A stretch of DNA of 64,000 bases from Cytobacillus gottheilii (GCF_001636345.1 NZ_KV440945.1:429340-493339); one strand, 5' to 3'. Numbered from the stretch's first letter, positions 36,264-47,886 are shown. The notes: a model not told the origin generated them from the letters alone. Numbers and translations: made by a program.

Positions 36264-36917
36264 ATGAAAAAAAGACAAGTGCAGGCTTCTGTTAAAGATG
36301 AGCGTCTCGTTAAAAAACGGCGTGATCAGATGATTAAAGGGGCGGTTACTCTTTTTATCCAGAAAGGATTTCATCGGACAACAACACGGGAAATTGCGAA
36401 AGCGGCTGGGTTTAGCATTGGCACTTTATATGAATACATCCGCACAAAAGAGGATGTCCTCTATCTTGTCTGCGACAGCATATATGATCAAGTGCGAGAG
36501 AGGCTGTATGAAGGACTGGATACCAAAAAAGGGACAATTGAAAGTTTAAAGCAGGGAATTTCTGATTATTTCAAAGTGGTAGATGAAATGCAGGATGAAG
36601 TACTTGTCATGTATCAGGAAGTAAAGTCCTTATCTAAAGATGCCTTGCCATATGTTTTGAAAAAAGAGCTTGAGATGGTTGCTATGTTTGAGCATGTGGT
36701 TACGCTCTGTGTGGAGAATGGGGAACTGGAGCTGTCCATGGAAGAAGTAAAAATGATCGCTCATAATATTTTCGTTCAAGGACAAATGTGGGCTTTCCGC
36801 CGTTGGACACTGCAAAAAATGTATAGCTTAGAACAATATATACAGCTGCAGACCGATCTGCTTTTTCAGGGGATCCAAGGAAGTGCCGCGGCTGTGGAGT
36901 TTCAGCCAGATACCTGA
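36264..36917 (+). CDS. TetR/AcrR family regulator
   Basis: 217 residues. The N-terminal helix-turn-helix (about 25-60: IKGAVTLFIQKGFHRTTTRE, KAAGFSIGTLYEYIRTKEDV) is typical of TetR repressors; the C-terminal ligand domain is all-helical. It is the last gene of the mmg-acdA operon and probably senses an acyl-CoA or related ligand. It may or may not be the protein that binds the FadR-type boxes, because B. subtilis FadR is encoded at another locus. ATG at 36264 after AGGTG. Confidence 0.85.
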   Translation: MKKRQVQASVKDERLVKKRRDQMIKGAVTLFIQKGFHRTTTREIAKAAGFSIGTLYEYIRTKEDVLYLVCDSIYDQVRERLYEGLDTKKGTIESLKQGISDYFKVVDEMQDEVLVMYQEVKSLSKDALPYVLKKELEMVAMFEHVVTLCVENGELELSMEEVKMIAHNIFVQGQMWAFRRWTLQKMYSLEQYIQLQTDLLFQGIQGSAAAVEFQPDT

Positions 36918-36967
36918 GTCACACAAGTAATGGCAGTATCATACGAACTTAAATATTATAAAAATTC

Positions 36968-37000
36968 AAAAGGTCTGCGCTAGTCTAACGCAGACCTTTT
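36968..37000 (+). terminator. Terminator of the mmg-acdA-tetR operon
   Basis: A perfect 12-bp stem (AAAAGGTCTGCG / CGCAGACCTTTT, 9-base loop) followed by CTACTT. Confidence 0.85.
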
Positions 37001-37120
37001 CTACTTAGTAGTGACTTTTCTGACATTAATATTATACAATGGCATACAAAATCCTTTATAATAAATTTGATTGTATTCTGGCTTGAACTTCACAGATATT
37101 GATATTCAGGATGTGAGTAA

Positions 37121-37279
37121 TTGAGACGGATTATTTGGTTTAGCGCGATTTCATGTTTTATCATATTTTTTTATCTATTATATCGATGGCAGCTTGGCGC
37201 CATTCCATTTTTTATGTTAGCGATCTACTTTAGCCGGCTTGCCTATAAACAAATGAAAGAGACAGGCGGAAATAGATGA
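37121..37279 (+). CDS. Small membrane protein of unknown function
   Basis: 52 codons from a TTG: two hydrophobic stretches (IIWFSAISCFIIFFYLLY and LGAIPFFMLAIYFSRLAY) separated by a few polar residues, with a basic start (MRRII) and a polar end (KQMKETGGNR). This is a credible two-helix membrane protein, but the ribosome binding site (CAGG about 10 bases before) is weak. It stands alone between the tetR terminator and rpoE; the bases from 37280 to 37602 hold nothing else that I can support. Function unknown. Confidence 0.5.
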   Translation: MRRIIWFSAISCFIIFFYLLYRWQLGAIPFFMLAIYFSRLAYKQMKETGGNR

Positions 37280-37602
37280 ATCCTATCCTGCCCTGTCTTA
37301 TGTTTTCATGCGCTGTAAATCTGCCGAATGGTCAGCAGGCCAAAACTTGAAAGTACTCTTATTGCAGAATCTGTTTTTCATATGCAAATTGGCCGCTGCT
37401 AAAGTAAAGCTTTTGGCTGATTTGTGTTTTTTTGTCGTCTAAAAAAAGAATAATCCTAAAAGATATAACTAGCATAAACCCTTAAAATTTGTTTATAATG
37501 AAGAATATGCCTTCACTGCCTATAAATGCAGTGGATAAAAGGGTTTACTGATATGATTAATCGGCTTGCATAAAGCCTTACATAGTGAAAGGACGTGCGA
37601 AG

Positions 37603-38160
37603 ATGGCTTTACAGGGATTCACAAAAGAAGATTTGCAGGAAATGTCTTTAATTGAAATCGCATATGAAATTTTAAAAGGAAAGAAAGAACCTGCTGCATT
37701 CAATGATATTATGAATGAAGTGAAGGATCTTTTAGAAATGACGGATGAGCAAGTGAGAGCGAAAATCTCACAATTTTATACGGATATGAATATCGATGGC
37801 CGCTTTATTGGCCTTGGAGATAATCGCTGGGGACTTCGTACATGGTATCCTGTTGATCAGTATGAAGAGGAAGTTGTTACAGTCATTAAGCCTAAAAAGA
37901 AAAAGGCGAAGAAAACGGCTGATGATGATCTTGAACTGGAAGATTATGACGAGCTTGATGAAGAAGAAATCGATTACGACGACATTGAAGATTACGATGA
38001 TATTGATGAAGATGACGATGAAGACGATGATCTTCTTGATGATGATCTTGATGAGTTTGAAGAAGAAGACGACGATCTAATCGAAGATATTGATGAAGAA
38101 GACGATGAAGATGACCTCGACGAAGACCTGGATGAAGATGAGGACGAAGAGGATTTATAA
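37603..38160 (+). CDS. rpoE: RNA polymerase delta subunit
   Basis: 185 residues: a folded N-terminal domain (1-90: EDLQEMSLIEIAYEILKGKK, WGLRTWYPVD), a lysine patch (KPKKKKAKK) and a nearly pure Asp/Glu tail of about 80 residues. The delta subunit speeds release of RNA and polymerase recycling and changes promoter response to nucleotides. The ATG at 37603 gives the family N-terminus. The pyrG promoter begins 3 bp after the stop. Confidence 0.96.
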   Translation: MALQGFTKEDLQEMSLIEIAYEILKGKKEPAAFNDIMNEVKDLLEMTDEQVRAKISQFYTDMNIDGRFIGLGDNRWGLRTWYPVDQYEEEVVTVIKPKKKKAKKTADDDLELEDYDELDEEEIDYDDIEDYDDIDEDDDEDDDLLDDDLDEFEEEDDDLIEDIDEEDDEDDLDEDLDEDEDEEDL

Positions 38161-38162
38161 TC

Positions 38163-38191
38163 TTGACTTTTTTATATAAGGCTTGTAGAAT
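38163..38191 (+). promoter_or_regulatory. Sigma-A promoter of pyrG
   Basis: TTGACT, 17 bases, TAGAAT. The predicted start site is the GGG at 38199-38201. Confidence 0.9.
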
Positions 38192-38198
38192 CATTTTT

Positions 38199-38280
38199 GG
38201 GCTCCTTAAAAAAGGAACGATAAATGATACGCTTACAGCGCTCCCTTACTTGAAAAATAGTAAGTGGAGCGCTTTTTGTT
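38199..38280 (+). promoter_or_regulatory. pyrG leader with CTP-responsive attenuator
   Basis: The transcript should begin GGGCTCC, the sequence at which B. subtilis RNA polymerase adds extra G residues when CTP is low. A terminator follows at 38237-38278 (AGCGCTCCCTTACT paired with AGTAAGTGGAGCGCT, then T-rich). Its 5' arm holds CTCCCTT, the target that the extra G run pairs with to prevent termination. This is the known pyrG reiterative-transcription mechanism, fully preserved in sequence. Confidence 0.88.
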
Positions 38281-38474
38281 TTTTCTGCGGAAGTGTCCAA
38301 TTCATTTTTAAGGTATGGCTGGAGATGAGTGAGGTACATGACCACGCGTAAACACATGCAGATCGGGGCAGTAAAATCTATAAAAGTCATCTCCCTCTAA
38401 AAGCAACAAAGTTTACAAAAACAGCCTTAAAGAAAGAAAAAATTGCACAAACTGTATTGAAGGGGGAATAGTAA

Positions 38475-40076
<1,602 letters not shown>

Positions 40077-40082
40077 TATTAA

Positions 40083-40115
40083 AAAGCGGAGAAAACATTG
40101 TGTTTTCTCCGCTTT
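40083..40115. terminator. Bidirectional terminator between pyrG and ywjG
   Basis: A perfect 15-bp stem (AAAGCGGAGAAAACA / TGTTTTCTCCGCTTT, TTG loop) with T runs on both sides. Confidence 0.95.
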
Positions 40116-40137
40116 TTTCTCTAATAAAAGGAATAAA

Positions 40138-40668
40138 TTAATAATCCGCCATGATTTCATCTAAAGTAAATTTAATGCCATGATAGGCAAATAAAGCAGC
40201 AATAGCGGATGGATAACCAAAACGGTTCCCAACATCATCCGGCAGAAGTCCTTTTGTCAGCTTTAGCGATATGCAGACATCTGCAAGAGCCTCAAGCGTT
40301 TCTCCTGCATCATCTTGGCTATTAGCACAAATCGCAACAAAAGGAATATACCGATCGGATAACGCCCGTCCAAGCTCTAGAGCTTCTTTATCATTTCCGC
40401 TGCGCGCTGCGATTAAGAAACGATCAGTATCATGAATCTCGCTAAGCGGCATCTCCTCATTCCAGATTTTTGCATTCTGCAAAGGCTCTGCCCCTTCTGT
40501 CGCCTCATAAGCAATGGCCTTCATTTCGTTTGTGCTATATATATAGATGGTACCTGCTCCTGCAGCCGCTTGAGCCAGCAGTCGTGCACCGTCTTCAATG
40601 GTCTCAGATTCTTTTTCCTGCAGGGTGTTAAAGACACCTGTCAGCTGTGTAGAAAACATTTTTAACAA
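40138..40668 (-). CDS. ywjG: DUF2529 protein, YwjG type
   Basis: 176 residues. The middle part (GTIYIYSTNEMKAIAYEA, FLIAARSGNDKEALELGRAL, YIPFVAICANSQDD) looks like a sugar-isomerase (SIS)-type alpha/beta fold. Function unknown. TTG at 40668 is chosen because AAGGAGG lies 7 bases before it, giving MLKMFSTQLTG; an in-frame ATG upstream overlaps that site. Convergent with pyrG and divergent from spo0F, as in B. subtilis. Confidence 0.85.
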   Translation of the reverse strand: MLKMFSTQLTGVFNTLQEKESETIEDGARLLAQAAAGAGTIYIYSTNEMKAIAYEATEGAEPLQNAKIWNEEMPLSEIHDTDRFLIAARSGNDKEALELGRALSDRYIPFVAICANSQDDAGETLEALADVCISLKLTKGLLPDDVGNRFGYPSAIAALFAYHGIKFTLDEIMADY

Positions 40669-40759
40669 ACGAATTTCCTCCTTCTTAAGCATGTATGAAT
40701 TTTAATTATAGTAAAACAAGTGGAAAAGGTGAAATTAAAAACGCGAAATTAAGAATAAG

Positions 40760-40789
40760 GCAGGAATTATCATTGGGTAAGGAGAATTT
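40760..40789 (+). promoter_or_regulatory. Sigma-H promoter of spo0F
   Basis: GCAGGAATT, 12 bases, GGAGAATTT fits the sigma-H consensus RNAGGAWWW-N11/12-RNNGAATWW at every position. A near 0A box (TTCGAAA, 40842-40848) and a TATAAT (40852-40857) lie closer to the gene. Confidence 0.82.
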
Positions 40790-40873
40790 TACAAGATGAG
40801 ACTGGGCGAAAGCTACATTTTTACATAGTATTTACAAGCTCTTCGAAAAAATATAATCAATGAGGTGGCTATT

Positions 40874-41242
40874 TTGAAAGGGAAGATATTAATTGTCGAT
40901 GACCAGTTTGGCATCCGTATATTGCTGAACGAAGTATTGCAGAAAGAAGGCTACGAAACATTTCAAGCTGCTAATGGAGTTCAAGCTCTTGATATTGTCG
41001 CAAAGCATACACCGGACCTGGTCCTATTAGATATGAAGATCCCCGGGATGGATGGGATTGAAATTTTAAAAAGAATGCGCGTCGATAACAAAGAAATCCG
41101 CGTCATTATTATGACAGCGTATGGCGAATTAGATATGATTCAAGAAGCAAAAGATCTAGGTGCTTTAACACATTTTGCCAAACCGTTTGATATTGATGAC
41201 ATTAGAGCTGCCGTTAAAAAGTACTTGCCTGTCCCGCAATAA
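40874..41242 (+). CDS. spo0F: Sporulation phosphorelay response regulator Spo0F
   Basis: 122 residues, a stand-alone receiver domain. The phosphoacceptor Asp53, acidic Asp9/Asp10, Thr81 and Lys103 are all in place, and the sequence from GIRILLNEV to [17 protein letters not shown] is nearly that of B. subtilis. It relays phosphate from sporulation kinases to Spo0B. The TTG at 40874 follows GAGGTGG; a GTG at 40865 lies within that site. The sigma-H promoter and the 0A-like box suggest induction at the onset of sporulation. Confidence 0.96.
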   Translation: MKGKILIVDDQFGIRILLNEVLQKEGYETFQAANGVQALDIVAKHTPDLVLLDMKIPGMDGIEILKRMRVDNKEIRVIIMTAYGELDMIQEAKDLGALTHFAKPFDIDDIRAAVKKYLPVPQ

Positions 41243-41450
41243 GCATGATTTTCCAATGGTAGCGCTTGCTTTATGACAGTTTATAAAATTGCAATGGAAT
41301 AATAGCAATTCCTTGTCCATTTTGGTATGATACAAATGAATTCCATAGGTCGCTTCAGGTTTCTCTGCTACATAATCAGCAGCATGATAGGGTAAACTTA
41401 AATGCAGACAACCTGTATCAACAAGCGATCATTATTAAGGAGGAAGTATA

Positions 41451-42308
41451 ATGCCTTTAGTTTCTATGACTGACATGCTGAATAAAGCAAAAGCAGAAGG
41501 TTATGCAGTAGGTCAATTTAATTTAAACAACCTTGAGTTTACTCAAGCGATTCTTCAAGCAGCAGAAGAAGAAAAATCTCCTGTTATCTTAGGAGTATCA
41601 GAAGGTGCAGCTCGTTATATGGGCGGCTTCAAAACAGTTGTAAAAATGGTAGAAGGACTTCTTGAAGATTATAAAATCACTGTCCCAGTTGCCATTCATT
41701 TAGATCACGGTTCAAGCTTCGACAAATGTAAAGAAGCAATTGATGCTGGTTTCACATCTGTTATGATTGATGCTTCTCACCACCCGTTTGAGGAAAACAT
41801 CGAAACAACTACTAAAGTTGTTGAATATGCTCACTCAAAAGGTGTTTCTGTAGAAGCTGAGCTTGGAACTGTAGGCGGACAGGAAGATGATGTCATTGCT
41901 GATGGCGTTATCTATGCGGACGCTAAAGAATGTGACGAGCTTGTAAAACGCACAGGCATTGATTGCCTTGCTCCAGCATTAGGCTCTGTTCACGGTCCTT
42001 ACAAGGGTGAACCAAACCTAGGATTTGTAGAGATGGAAGAGATTGGGAACCTAACTGGTGTGCCACTTGTACTTCATGGCGGAACTGGAATTCCAACTAA
42101 CGATATCAAAAAATCAATTTCTCTAGGTACTGCAAAAATCAACGTAAATACAGAAAACCAAATTGCATCTGCAAAACGCGTTCGCGAAGTGCTTGCAGCG
42201 GATAGTGAAGTATATGATCCACGCAAATACTTAGGACCTGCACGTGAGGCGATTAAAGAAACAGTTATCGGCAAAATGCGTGAGTTTGGTTCATCTGCAA
42301 AAGCATAA
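41451..42308 (+). CDS. fbaA: Class II fructose-bisphosphate aldolase
   Basis: 285 residues, zinc-dependent aldolase of glycolysis and gluconeogenesis. [10 protein letters not shown] carries catalytic Asp85 and zinc ligand His86; further ligands are in GSVHGPYKG and [12 protein letters not shown] 8 bases after AAGGAGG. The upstream 200 bp contain an extended -10 (TGGTATGAT, about 41323-41331) but no good -35. Confidence 0.96.
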   Translation: MPLVSMTDMLNKAKAEGYAVGQFNLNNLEFTQAILQAAEEEKSPVILGVSEGAARYMGGFKTVVKMVEGLLEDYKITVPVAIHLDHGSSFDKCKEAIDAGFTSVMIDASHHPFEENIETTTKVVEYAHSKGVSVEAELGTVGGQEDDVIADGVIYADAKECDELVKRTGIDCLAPALGSVHGPYKGEPNLGFVEMEEIGNLTGVPLVLHGGTGIPTNDIKKSISLGTAKINVNTENQIASAKRVREVLAADSEVYDPRKYLGPAREAIKETVIGKMREFGSSAKA

Positions 42309-42321
42309 TTGAACGTGAAAA

Positions 42322-42350
42322 GGAACCGCCTTTACCAAAAGGCGGTTTCC
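42322..42350 (+). terminator. Terminator of fbaA
   Basis: GGAACCGCCTTT / AAAGGCGGTTTCC with an ACCA loop, then CTTCATTAT. The stem is strong but the T run is short. Confidence 0.75.
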
Positions 42351-42544
42351 CTTCATTATAAAAAGGTAATCTTCCTTAATGTTTACTAGTTTAGAACAGA
42401 TATGTTCCCCTGGTTCTTTTTTCTTAGCCTCTTGGATCATTATTGTTTTCTTTCATTGACATACATAAGAGATAAACTGGATTTTTGACATTCAACGATC
42501 TTTGTTCATAAAAATGTACGGTTCGAAAATAGGGAGGAATTAAA

Positions 42545-43189
42545 ATGAAATTTTTCATTGATACAGCTAATATGGAAGAAATTAAAGAAGCGCACGCTCT
42601 AGGAATTATCGCAGGGGTAACAACAAACCCATCACTGGTTGCAAAAGAAAAAGACGTATCCTTTCATGATCGCTTAAAGGAAATTACAGAACTGGTAGAC
42701 GGGTCAGTAAGTGCCGAAGTTATCGCTCTTGATGCAGAAGGAATGATTAGAGAAGGAAAAGAGCTTGCCGCCATTGCTCCAAATATTACAATTAAAGTAC
42801 CAATGACACCAGAAGGACTAAAAGCAGTCCATGTTTTTACAAAAGAAGGCATTAAAACAAACGTTACGCTTATTTTCAGTGCTAATCAAGCATTGCTTGC
42901 TGCCAGAGCAGGTGCTACATATGTTTCCCCATTCCTTGGAAGATTAGATGATATCGGTCATAATGGTCTTGATATAGTTTCAACCATTGCTGAGATTTTT
43001 GCCATCCATGATATTGACACTGAAATTATAGCAGCTTCTATTAGACATCCTCAGCATGTAACGGACGCGGCTTTGCGGGGAGCGCATATTGCCACGATTC
43101 CATACAAAGTCATTCAGCAGCTTTTCAAACATCCATTAACAGACAAAGGCATTGAAGCCTTTCTAGCAGACTGGAACTCTCGGTCTTAA
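42545..43189 (+). CDS. tal: Short-form transaldolase (TalC/Fsa type)
   Basis: 214 residues. The Schiff-base lysine is Lys84 in [22 protein letters not shown] and GVTTNPSL are family starts, and the ASIRHPQHV block follows later. This 210-230 residue subfamily covers transaldolases and fructose-6-phosphate aldolases; context (ywjH in B. subtilis, beside fbaA and glpX) favours transaldolase. ATG after GGGAGG. Confidence 0.93.
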   Translation: MKFFIDTANMEEIKEAHALGIIAGVTTNPSLVAKEKDVSFHDRLKEITELVDGSVSAEVIALDAEGMIREGKELAAIAPNITIKVPMTPEGLKAVHVFTKEGIKTNVTLIFSANQALLAARAGATYVSPFLGRLDDIGHNGLDIVSTIAEIFAIHDIDTEIIAASIRHPQHVTDAALRGAHIATIPYKVIQQLFKHPLTDKGIEAFLADWNSRS

Positions 43190-43536
43190 TAAAAAAGATT
43201 TTCATATTTTCATCGTTTTTGTCAGCGTTTGCTTTGCTGAAAGTGAGTACTCTGAGTGGAAGGACAAAACCTTCTCAAAAGCTTAAAAATGCTGATTTTG
43301 ATGACATAGAAAATTTTTAATAATAAATAACAATTAACTCACTATTCAAAATATAACCACTTTTTTTATATCAGTATATGACTGGTAAATTTTCGTGTAC
43401 ACTGTAGTGTAAGGATAGACCGGATTCAGTATGGTGTTATCAAAATTATGGTTTAGACGAGGACATGCCTGTCCGCAGGAAAGACTGCAATTGCAACTCT
43501 TGCATTGACATACCAGGCAAAAGAAGGGAGATCATA
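43190..43536. other. Spacer upstream of murAB
   Basis: No gene and no standard terminator for tal. A perfect palindrome TACACTGTAGTGTA (43398-43411) lies 125 bp before the murAB start; its role is unknown. Confidence 0.45.
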
Positions 43537-44823
43537 ATGGAAAAGCTTATGATTGCAGGCGGCAGTCCATTAAAAGGGACGGTCAGAATCAGCGGTGCAA
43601 AAAACAGCGCCGTCGCCTTAATACCCGCAACGATATTAGCAGAGTCGCCTGTGACGATTGAAGGTTTGCCGGATATTTCTGATGTTCAGATTTTAAAAGG
43701 ACTTCTTGAAGAAATTGGCGGGGTAGTCAGTTTCGAGAATAATGATATGACTGTTGATCCATCTTCAATGATTTCCATGCCTTTGCCAAATGGAAAGGTA
43801 AAAAAATTACGGGCTTCCTATTATTTAATGGGTGCGATGCTCGGTCGTTTTAAAAAGGCTGTAATTGGTTTGCCCGGAGGATGCCATCTCGGTCCTCGCC
43901 CAATTGATCAGCATATCAAAGGATTTGAAGCATTAGGTGCACATGTGACAAACGAGCAGGGTGCGATCTATTTACGGGCAGATGAACTGCGCGGTGCAAG
44001 AATCTATTTGGACGTAGTAAGTGTAGGAGCGACTATTAATATTATGCTTGCTGCCGTTCGTGCAAAGGGAAGAACGATTATTGAAAACGCAGCAAAAGAG
44101 CCTGAAATTATTGATGTAGCCACACTTTTAACCAATATGGGTGCTAAAATTAAGGGAGCAGGAACAGATGTTATTCGCATCGAGGGTGTTGATAGCCTTG
44201 ATGGCTGCAGACATACTATTATTCCTGACCGTATTGAAGCAGGTACCTATATGATTCTTGGTGCAGCAGCTGGAGATGGTGTGCTGATCGACAATGTGAT
44301 TCCTCATCACTTAGAATCTTTGATCGCAAAACTCAGAGAAATGGGCGTTCAGATTGAAGCAAATGATGATCAGGTGTTTGTGGGACCGGCAGAGAAAATG
44401 AAAGCGGTTGATATAAAAACGCTTGTATATCCCGGTTTTCCAACAGATCTCCAGCAGCCATTTACATCACTTTTAACAGCTGCTGAAGGAACAAGCATGG
44501 TGACAGATACGATTTATGGTGCTCGTTTTAAGCATATTGATGAACTAAGAAGAATGAATGCCAATATAAAGGTAGAAGGACGTTCAGCCATCATAAATGG
44601 CACAGTTAAGCTGCAGGGAGCAAAAGTGAAGGCAAGTGACCTTAGAGCGGGTGCATCTCTTGTCATAGCCGGACTTATGGCTGAAGGTGTTACAGAGGTA
44701 ACCGGATTAGAGCATATTGACCGCGGTTATAGTCATCTTGTGGACAAGCTTTGCGGACTTGGTGCGACCATCTGGCGCGAGAAGCTGACGAAAGAAGAGA
44801 TTGAGCAATTAAATAATGCGTAA
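43537..44823 (+). CDS. murAB: UDP-N-acetylglucosamine 1-carboxyvinyltransferase, second copy (MurAB/MurZ type)
   Basis: 428 residues. It catalyses the first committed step of peptidoglycan synthesis (enolpyruvyl transfer). Catalytic Cys116 in [12 protein letters not shown] makes it a fosfomycin target; Lys22 in GAKNSA binds substrate. The location between tal and glpX marks it as the second paralogue of Firmicutes rather than MurAA. The ATG at 43537 follows GGGAG; the frame remains open 24 codons upstream with no family resemblance. Confidence 0.94.
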   Translation: MEKLMIAGGSPLKGTVRISGAKNSAVALIPATILAESPVTIEGLPDISDVQILKGLLEEIGGVVSFENNDMTVDPSSMISMPLPNGKVKKLRASYYLMGAMLGRFKKAVIGLPGGCHLGPRPIDQHIKGFEALGAHVTNEQGAIYLRADELRGARIYLDVVSVGATINIMLAAVRAKGRTIIENAAKEPEIIDVATLLTNMGAKIKGAGTDVIRIEGVDSLDGCRHTIIPDRIEAGTYMILGAAAGDGVLIDNVIPHHLESLIAKLREMGVQIEANDDQVFVGPAEKMKAVDIKTLVYPGFPTDLQQPFTSLLTAAEGTSMVTDTIYGARFKHIDELRRMNANIKVEGRSAIINGTVKLQGAKVKASDLRAGASLVIAGLMAEGVTEVTGLEHIDRGYSHLVDKLCGLGATIWREKLTKEEIEQLNNA

Positions 44824-44863
44824 ATAATAGAGAGAAATGTCGTTATCTGGGGAGGAACAACGG

Positions 44864-45826
44864 ATGGAAAGAAGCTTATCAATGGAACTTATCCGAGTAA
44901 CTGAAGGAGCTGCGCTTGCTTCAGCACGCTGGATGGGCAGAGGTAAAAAGGATGAAGCCGATGATGCTGCTACATCTGCAATGAGAGACGTTTTTGACAC
45001 TGTACCTATGAAGGGGACGGTTGTCATTGGAGAGGGCGAAATGGATGAAGCCCCAATGCTTTATATTGGTGAGAAGCTTGGAACTGGCTATGGTCCGCGT
45101 GTAGATGTTGCAGTCGATCCGTTGGAAGGAACAAATATTGTCGCTTCTGGTGGCTGGAATGCCCTTGCAGTTTTAGCAGTAGCAGATCATGGGAATTTGC
45201 TTCATGCACCTGATATGTATATGGATAAAATTGCAGTTGGCCCTGAAGCGGTTGGCCAAATTGATATAAATGCATCTGTTTTAGATAACTTAAAGGCTGT
45301 TGCCAAGGCAAAAAATAAAGATATCGAGGATGTTGTGGCAACCGTTTTAAACAGAGAGCGACATGCTCATATTATTAACGAGCTTCGCGAAGCTGGTGCA
45401 AGAATAAAGCTAATCAATGATGGAGATGTGGCAGGAGCCATTAATACTGCGTTTGATCATACAGGTGTTGATATTTTATTCGGATCAGGCGGAGCGCCAG
45501 AAGGCGTTTTAGCAGCGGTGGCTCTGAAAAGCTTAGGCGGAGAGATTCAAGGGAAATTGCTTCCTCAAAATGATGCAGAATTAGCACGCTGTTTAAAAAT
45601 GGGTCTCGATGTGAATAATGTACTTTTAATGGAAGACCTCGTAAAAGGAGATGACGCCATTTTTGCTGCTACAGGTGTAACAGATGGCGAATTGCTTAGA
45701 GGGGTTCAATTTAAAGGCTCATATGGTTCTACCCATTCTGTTGTTATGAGAGCAAAGTCAGGAACAGTCCGCTTCATTGAAGGCCGTCATAGCTTGAAAA
45801 AGAAACCAAATCTTGTTATGAGATAA
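44864..45826 (+). CDS. glpX: Class II fructose-1,6-bisphosphatase
   Basis: 320 residues, GlpX family, a gluconeogenic phosphatase. Signature blocks are [44 protein letters not shown] and [13 protein letters not shown]; Asp and Glu in these bind metal and phosphate. The ATG at 44864 follows GGGGAGG and gives MERSLSMEL, the family start. 40 bp after murAB and possibly cotranscribed. Confidence 0.95.
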   Translation: MERSLSMELIRVTEGAALASARWMGRGKKDEADDAATSAMRDVFDTVPMKGTVVIGEGEMDEAPMLYIGEKLGTGYGPRVDVAVDPLEGTNIVASGGWNALAVLAVADHGNLLHAPDMYMDKIAVGPEAVGQIDINASVLDNLKAVAKAKNKDIEDVVATVLNRERHAHIINELREAGARIKLINDGDVAGAINTAFDHTGVDILFGSGGAPEGVLAAVALKSLGGEIQGKLLPQNDAELARCLKMGLDVNNVLLMEDLVKGDDAIFAATGVTDGELLRGVQFKGSYGSTHSVVMRAKSGTVRFIEGRHSLKKKPNLVMR

Positions 45827-45845
45827 TTGCATATATCACAATATT

Positions 45846-45882
45846 GGGGAACTGGGAAAGATGCAGTTTCCCCTGCTTTTTC
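45846..45882 (+). terminator. Terminator of glpX
   Basis: GGGGAACTG / CAGTTTCCCC (one bulge, 9-base loop) followed by TGCTTTTTC. Confidence 0.75.
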
Positions 45883-46001
45883 TAACCTAATAAACCTGAA
45901 CAGTTTAAAAAGAAGCGTAGCCTCTGTTTTTAAACATTAGCTGGATCGCTGCTTAGCTCCAATCCTTCCATTCCTTCAATAATAATTACAAAAAAATACA
46001 G

Positions 46002-46031
46002 TTGATTAACACTGAACGTAAAGGGTAAAAT
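46002..46031 (+). promoter_or_regulatory. Candidate sigma-A promoter of rho
   Basis: TTGATT, 18 bases, TAAAAT, leaving a leader of about 180 bases. Long rho leaders are sites of autoregulation in other bacteria; nothing more specific is visible here. Confidence 0.5.
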
Positions 46032-46217
46032 AGAGATTGTTTTACGGGACCCCTCAATACAATCCGTGCTGCGGTGATCTCTCAAACATAAATCAAGGAT
46101 TCTTCAATAACTTCTAGAAACCTCATGCTTATTTATCTTTCCTTATTTAAATTGATTCAGTTTATAAAACCGTATAGGGATATTGATTGAAAATTCAAAA
46201 GAGTGGTGTTGTTTGAT

Positions 46218-47489
46218 ATGGGATTAAATATATCGAGTTTAGAAAATATGAAATTAAAGGAGCTTTATGAGCTTGCACGCGAATATAAAGTTTCTTATTA
46301 TAGCAAATTATCAAAGAAAGAACTTATTTTTGCCATTCTGAAAGCAAGAGCAGAGCAGGAAGGCTATTTCTTTATGGAAGGAATCCTGGAAATTATTCAA
46401 TCGGAAGGTTTTGGATTCTTAAGACCAATTAATTACTCCCCGAGCTCAGAGGATATCTACATTTCTGCATCGCAAATCCGCCGATTTGACTTAAGAAACG
46501 GAGATAAAGTTTCAGGAAAAGTGCGTCCTCCAAAAGAAAATGAACGCTATTTTGGCTTACTGCAAGTTGAGGCTGTTAATGATGATGATCCAGAAACGGC
46601 TAAGGAACGTGTTCACTTTCCTGGTTTGACGCCATTATATCCAAATCGTCTGATGAACCTTGAAACGACAACAAGGCATATTTCTACACGTATAATGGAC
46701 CTTTTGGCGCCAGTCGGATTTGGACAGCGTGGCTTAATCGTAGCCCCTCCTAAAGCTGGGAAAACAATGCTGTTAAAGGAAATTGCCAATAGCATTACAA
46801 CAAACCACCCGGAAGCAGAATTAATTGTTCTTTTAATAGACGAGCGTCCGGAAGAGGTAACTGATATTGAAAGGTCTGTAGCAGGTGACGTTGTCAGTTC
46901 AACCTTCGATGAAGTTCCTGAAAATCATATCAAAGTGGCAGAGCTGGTGCTTGAGCGAGCAATGCGTCTTGTTGAGCATAAGCGTGATGTTGTCATCCTT
47001 ATGGACAGTATTACTAGACTTGCCCGTGCTTATAACCTGGTCATTCCGCCAAGCGGAAGAACCTTATCAGGCGGTATTGATCCGGCTGCTTTCCATCGTC
47101 CAAAACGCTTTTTCGGTGCTGCCCGTAATATTGAAGAAGGCGGCAGCTTAACGATCTTAGCAACTGCGCTAGTAGACACAGGCTCACGTATGGATGATGT
47201 GATTTATGAGGAGTTCAAAGGTACAGGAAATATGGAACTGCATCTTGATCGTGCTCTTGCTGAAAGAAGAATCTTCCCTGCAATTGATATTCGCCGTTCA
47301 GGCACAAGAAAAGAAGAGCTTCTTATTAAGAAGGAACATCTTGATATGCTTTGGGCGATTCGCAAGTCCATGTCAGATTCACCAGATTTTGCCGATAAAT
47401 TCTTGCGCAAGTTAAAGCAGACAAAATCAAATGAAGAATTTTATGCTAATCTTGCTGAAGAAATGAAGTCTAAGCGTTCGCAGTCATAA
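46218..47489 (+). CDS. rho: Transcription termination factor Rho
   Basis: 423 residues. N-terminal Rho domain ([20 protein letters not shown]), cold-shock-like RNA-binding domain ([20 protein letters not shown]), then the RecA-type ATPase with Walker A APPKAGKT (176-183) and Walker [11 protein letters not shown]-loop and R-loop segments ([14 protein letters not shown]) are intact. The ATG at 46218 is preferred; GTG and TTG codons upstream in frame act poorly as starts. Confidence 0.96.
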   Translation: MGLNISSLENMKLKELYELAREYKVSYYSKLSKKELIFAILKARAEQEGYFFMEGILEIIQSEGFGFLRPINYSPSSEDIYISASQIRRFDLRNGDKVSGKVRPPKENERYFGLLQVEAVNDDDPETAKERVHFPGLTPLYPNRLMNLETTTRHISTRIMDLLAPVGFGQRGLIVAPPKAGKTMLLKEIANSITTNHPEAELIVLLIDERPEEVTDIERSVAGDVVSSTFDEVPENHIKVAELVLERAMRLVEHKRDVVILMDSITRLARAYNLVIPPSGRTLSGGIDPAAFHRPKRFFGAARNIEEGGSLTILATALVDTGSRMDDVIYEEFKGTGNMELHLDRALAERRIFPAIDIRRSGTRKEELLIKKEHLDMLWAIRKSMSDSPDFADKFLRKLKQTKSNEEFYANLAEEMKSKRSQS

Positions 47490-47551
47490 AATTTGTTTTA
47501 TATGTAAATGTTAAAATCATTTATGTTTCGACAATAGATGAAAAATGATAT

Positions 47552-47580
47552 TTGCAAAAAATGTTTGTACTTGTTATAAT
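47552..47580 (+). promoter_or_regulatory. Sigma-A promoter of rpmE
   Basis: TTGCAA, 17 bases, TATAAT, about 85 bp before the start codon. Confidence 0.8.
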
Positions 47581-47665
47581 GATTCCAGTGCGTTTTTAAT
47601 TTACGGTTTATCCGTAACATATAACTCTGTCTCAGCATGATTCAGGGCGGAAGGAGATGAAAAGA

Positions 47666-47869
47666 ATGAAAGCAGGAATTCATCCTAACTACAAAAAAGC
47701 AATGGTGAAATGTGCATGCGGTAATGAATTCGAAACGGGTTCTGTACTAGAAGAAATCCGCGTAGAAACTTGCTCTGAGTGCCACCCATTCTATACTGGA
47801 CGTCAAAAATTCGCTGAAGCTGGCGGACGTGTTGATCGTTTCAATAAAAAATACGGCATTAAGAAATAA
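47666..47869 (+). CDS. rpmE: Ribosomal protein L31, zinc form
   Basis: 67 residues. Zinc cysteines are Cys16 and Cys18 (CACGNEF) plus Cys36 and Cys39 ([12 protein letters not shown]), so this is the zinc-containing type and not the Zur-controlled paralogue. ATG 9 bases after AAGGAG. Own promoter and terminator. Confidence 0.97.
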   Translation: MKAGIHPNYKKAMVKCACGNEFETGSVLEEIRVETCSECHPFYTGRQKFAEAGGRVDRFNKKYGIKK

Positions 47870-47886
47870 TAAACATAAACAACACA

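Noticed and set aside
36264-36917. Calling the TetR gene fadR
   Set aside because: The operator matches make this tempting, but B. subtilis FadR is encoded in another operon, and this gene has no such operator directly before it.
37796-38194. Met/Lys-rich and His/Leu-rich frames over the rpoE tail
   Set aside because: Shadows of the GAT/GAA-rich acidic tail of RpoE in other frames.
40820-40857. Second sigma-A promoter for spo0F (TTTACA ... TATAAT)
   Set aside because: The spacers available are 15 or 26 bp, both unsuitable, so only the sigma-H promoter was called.
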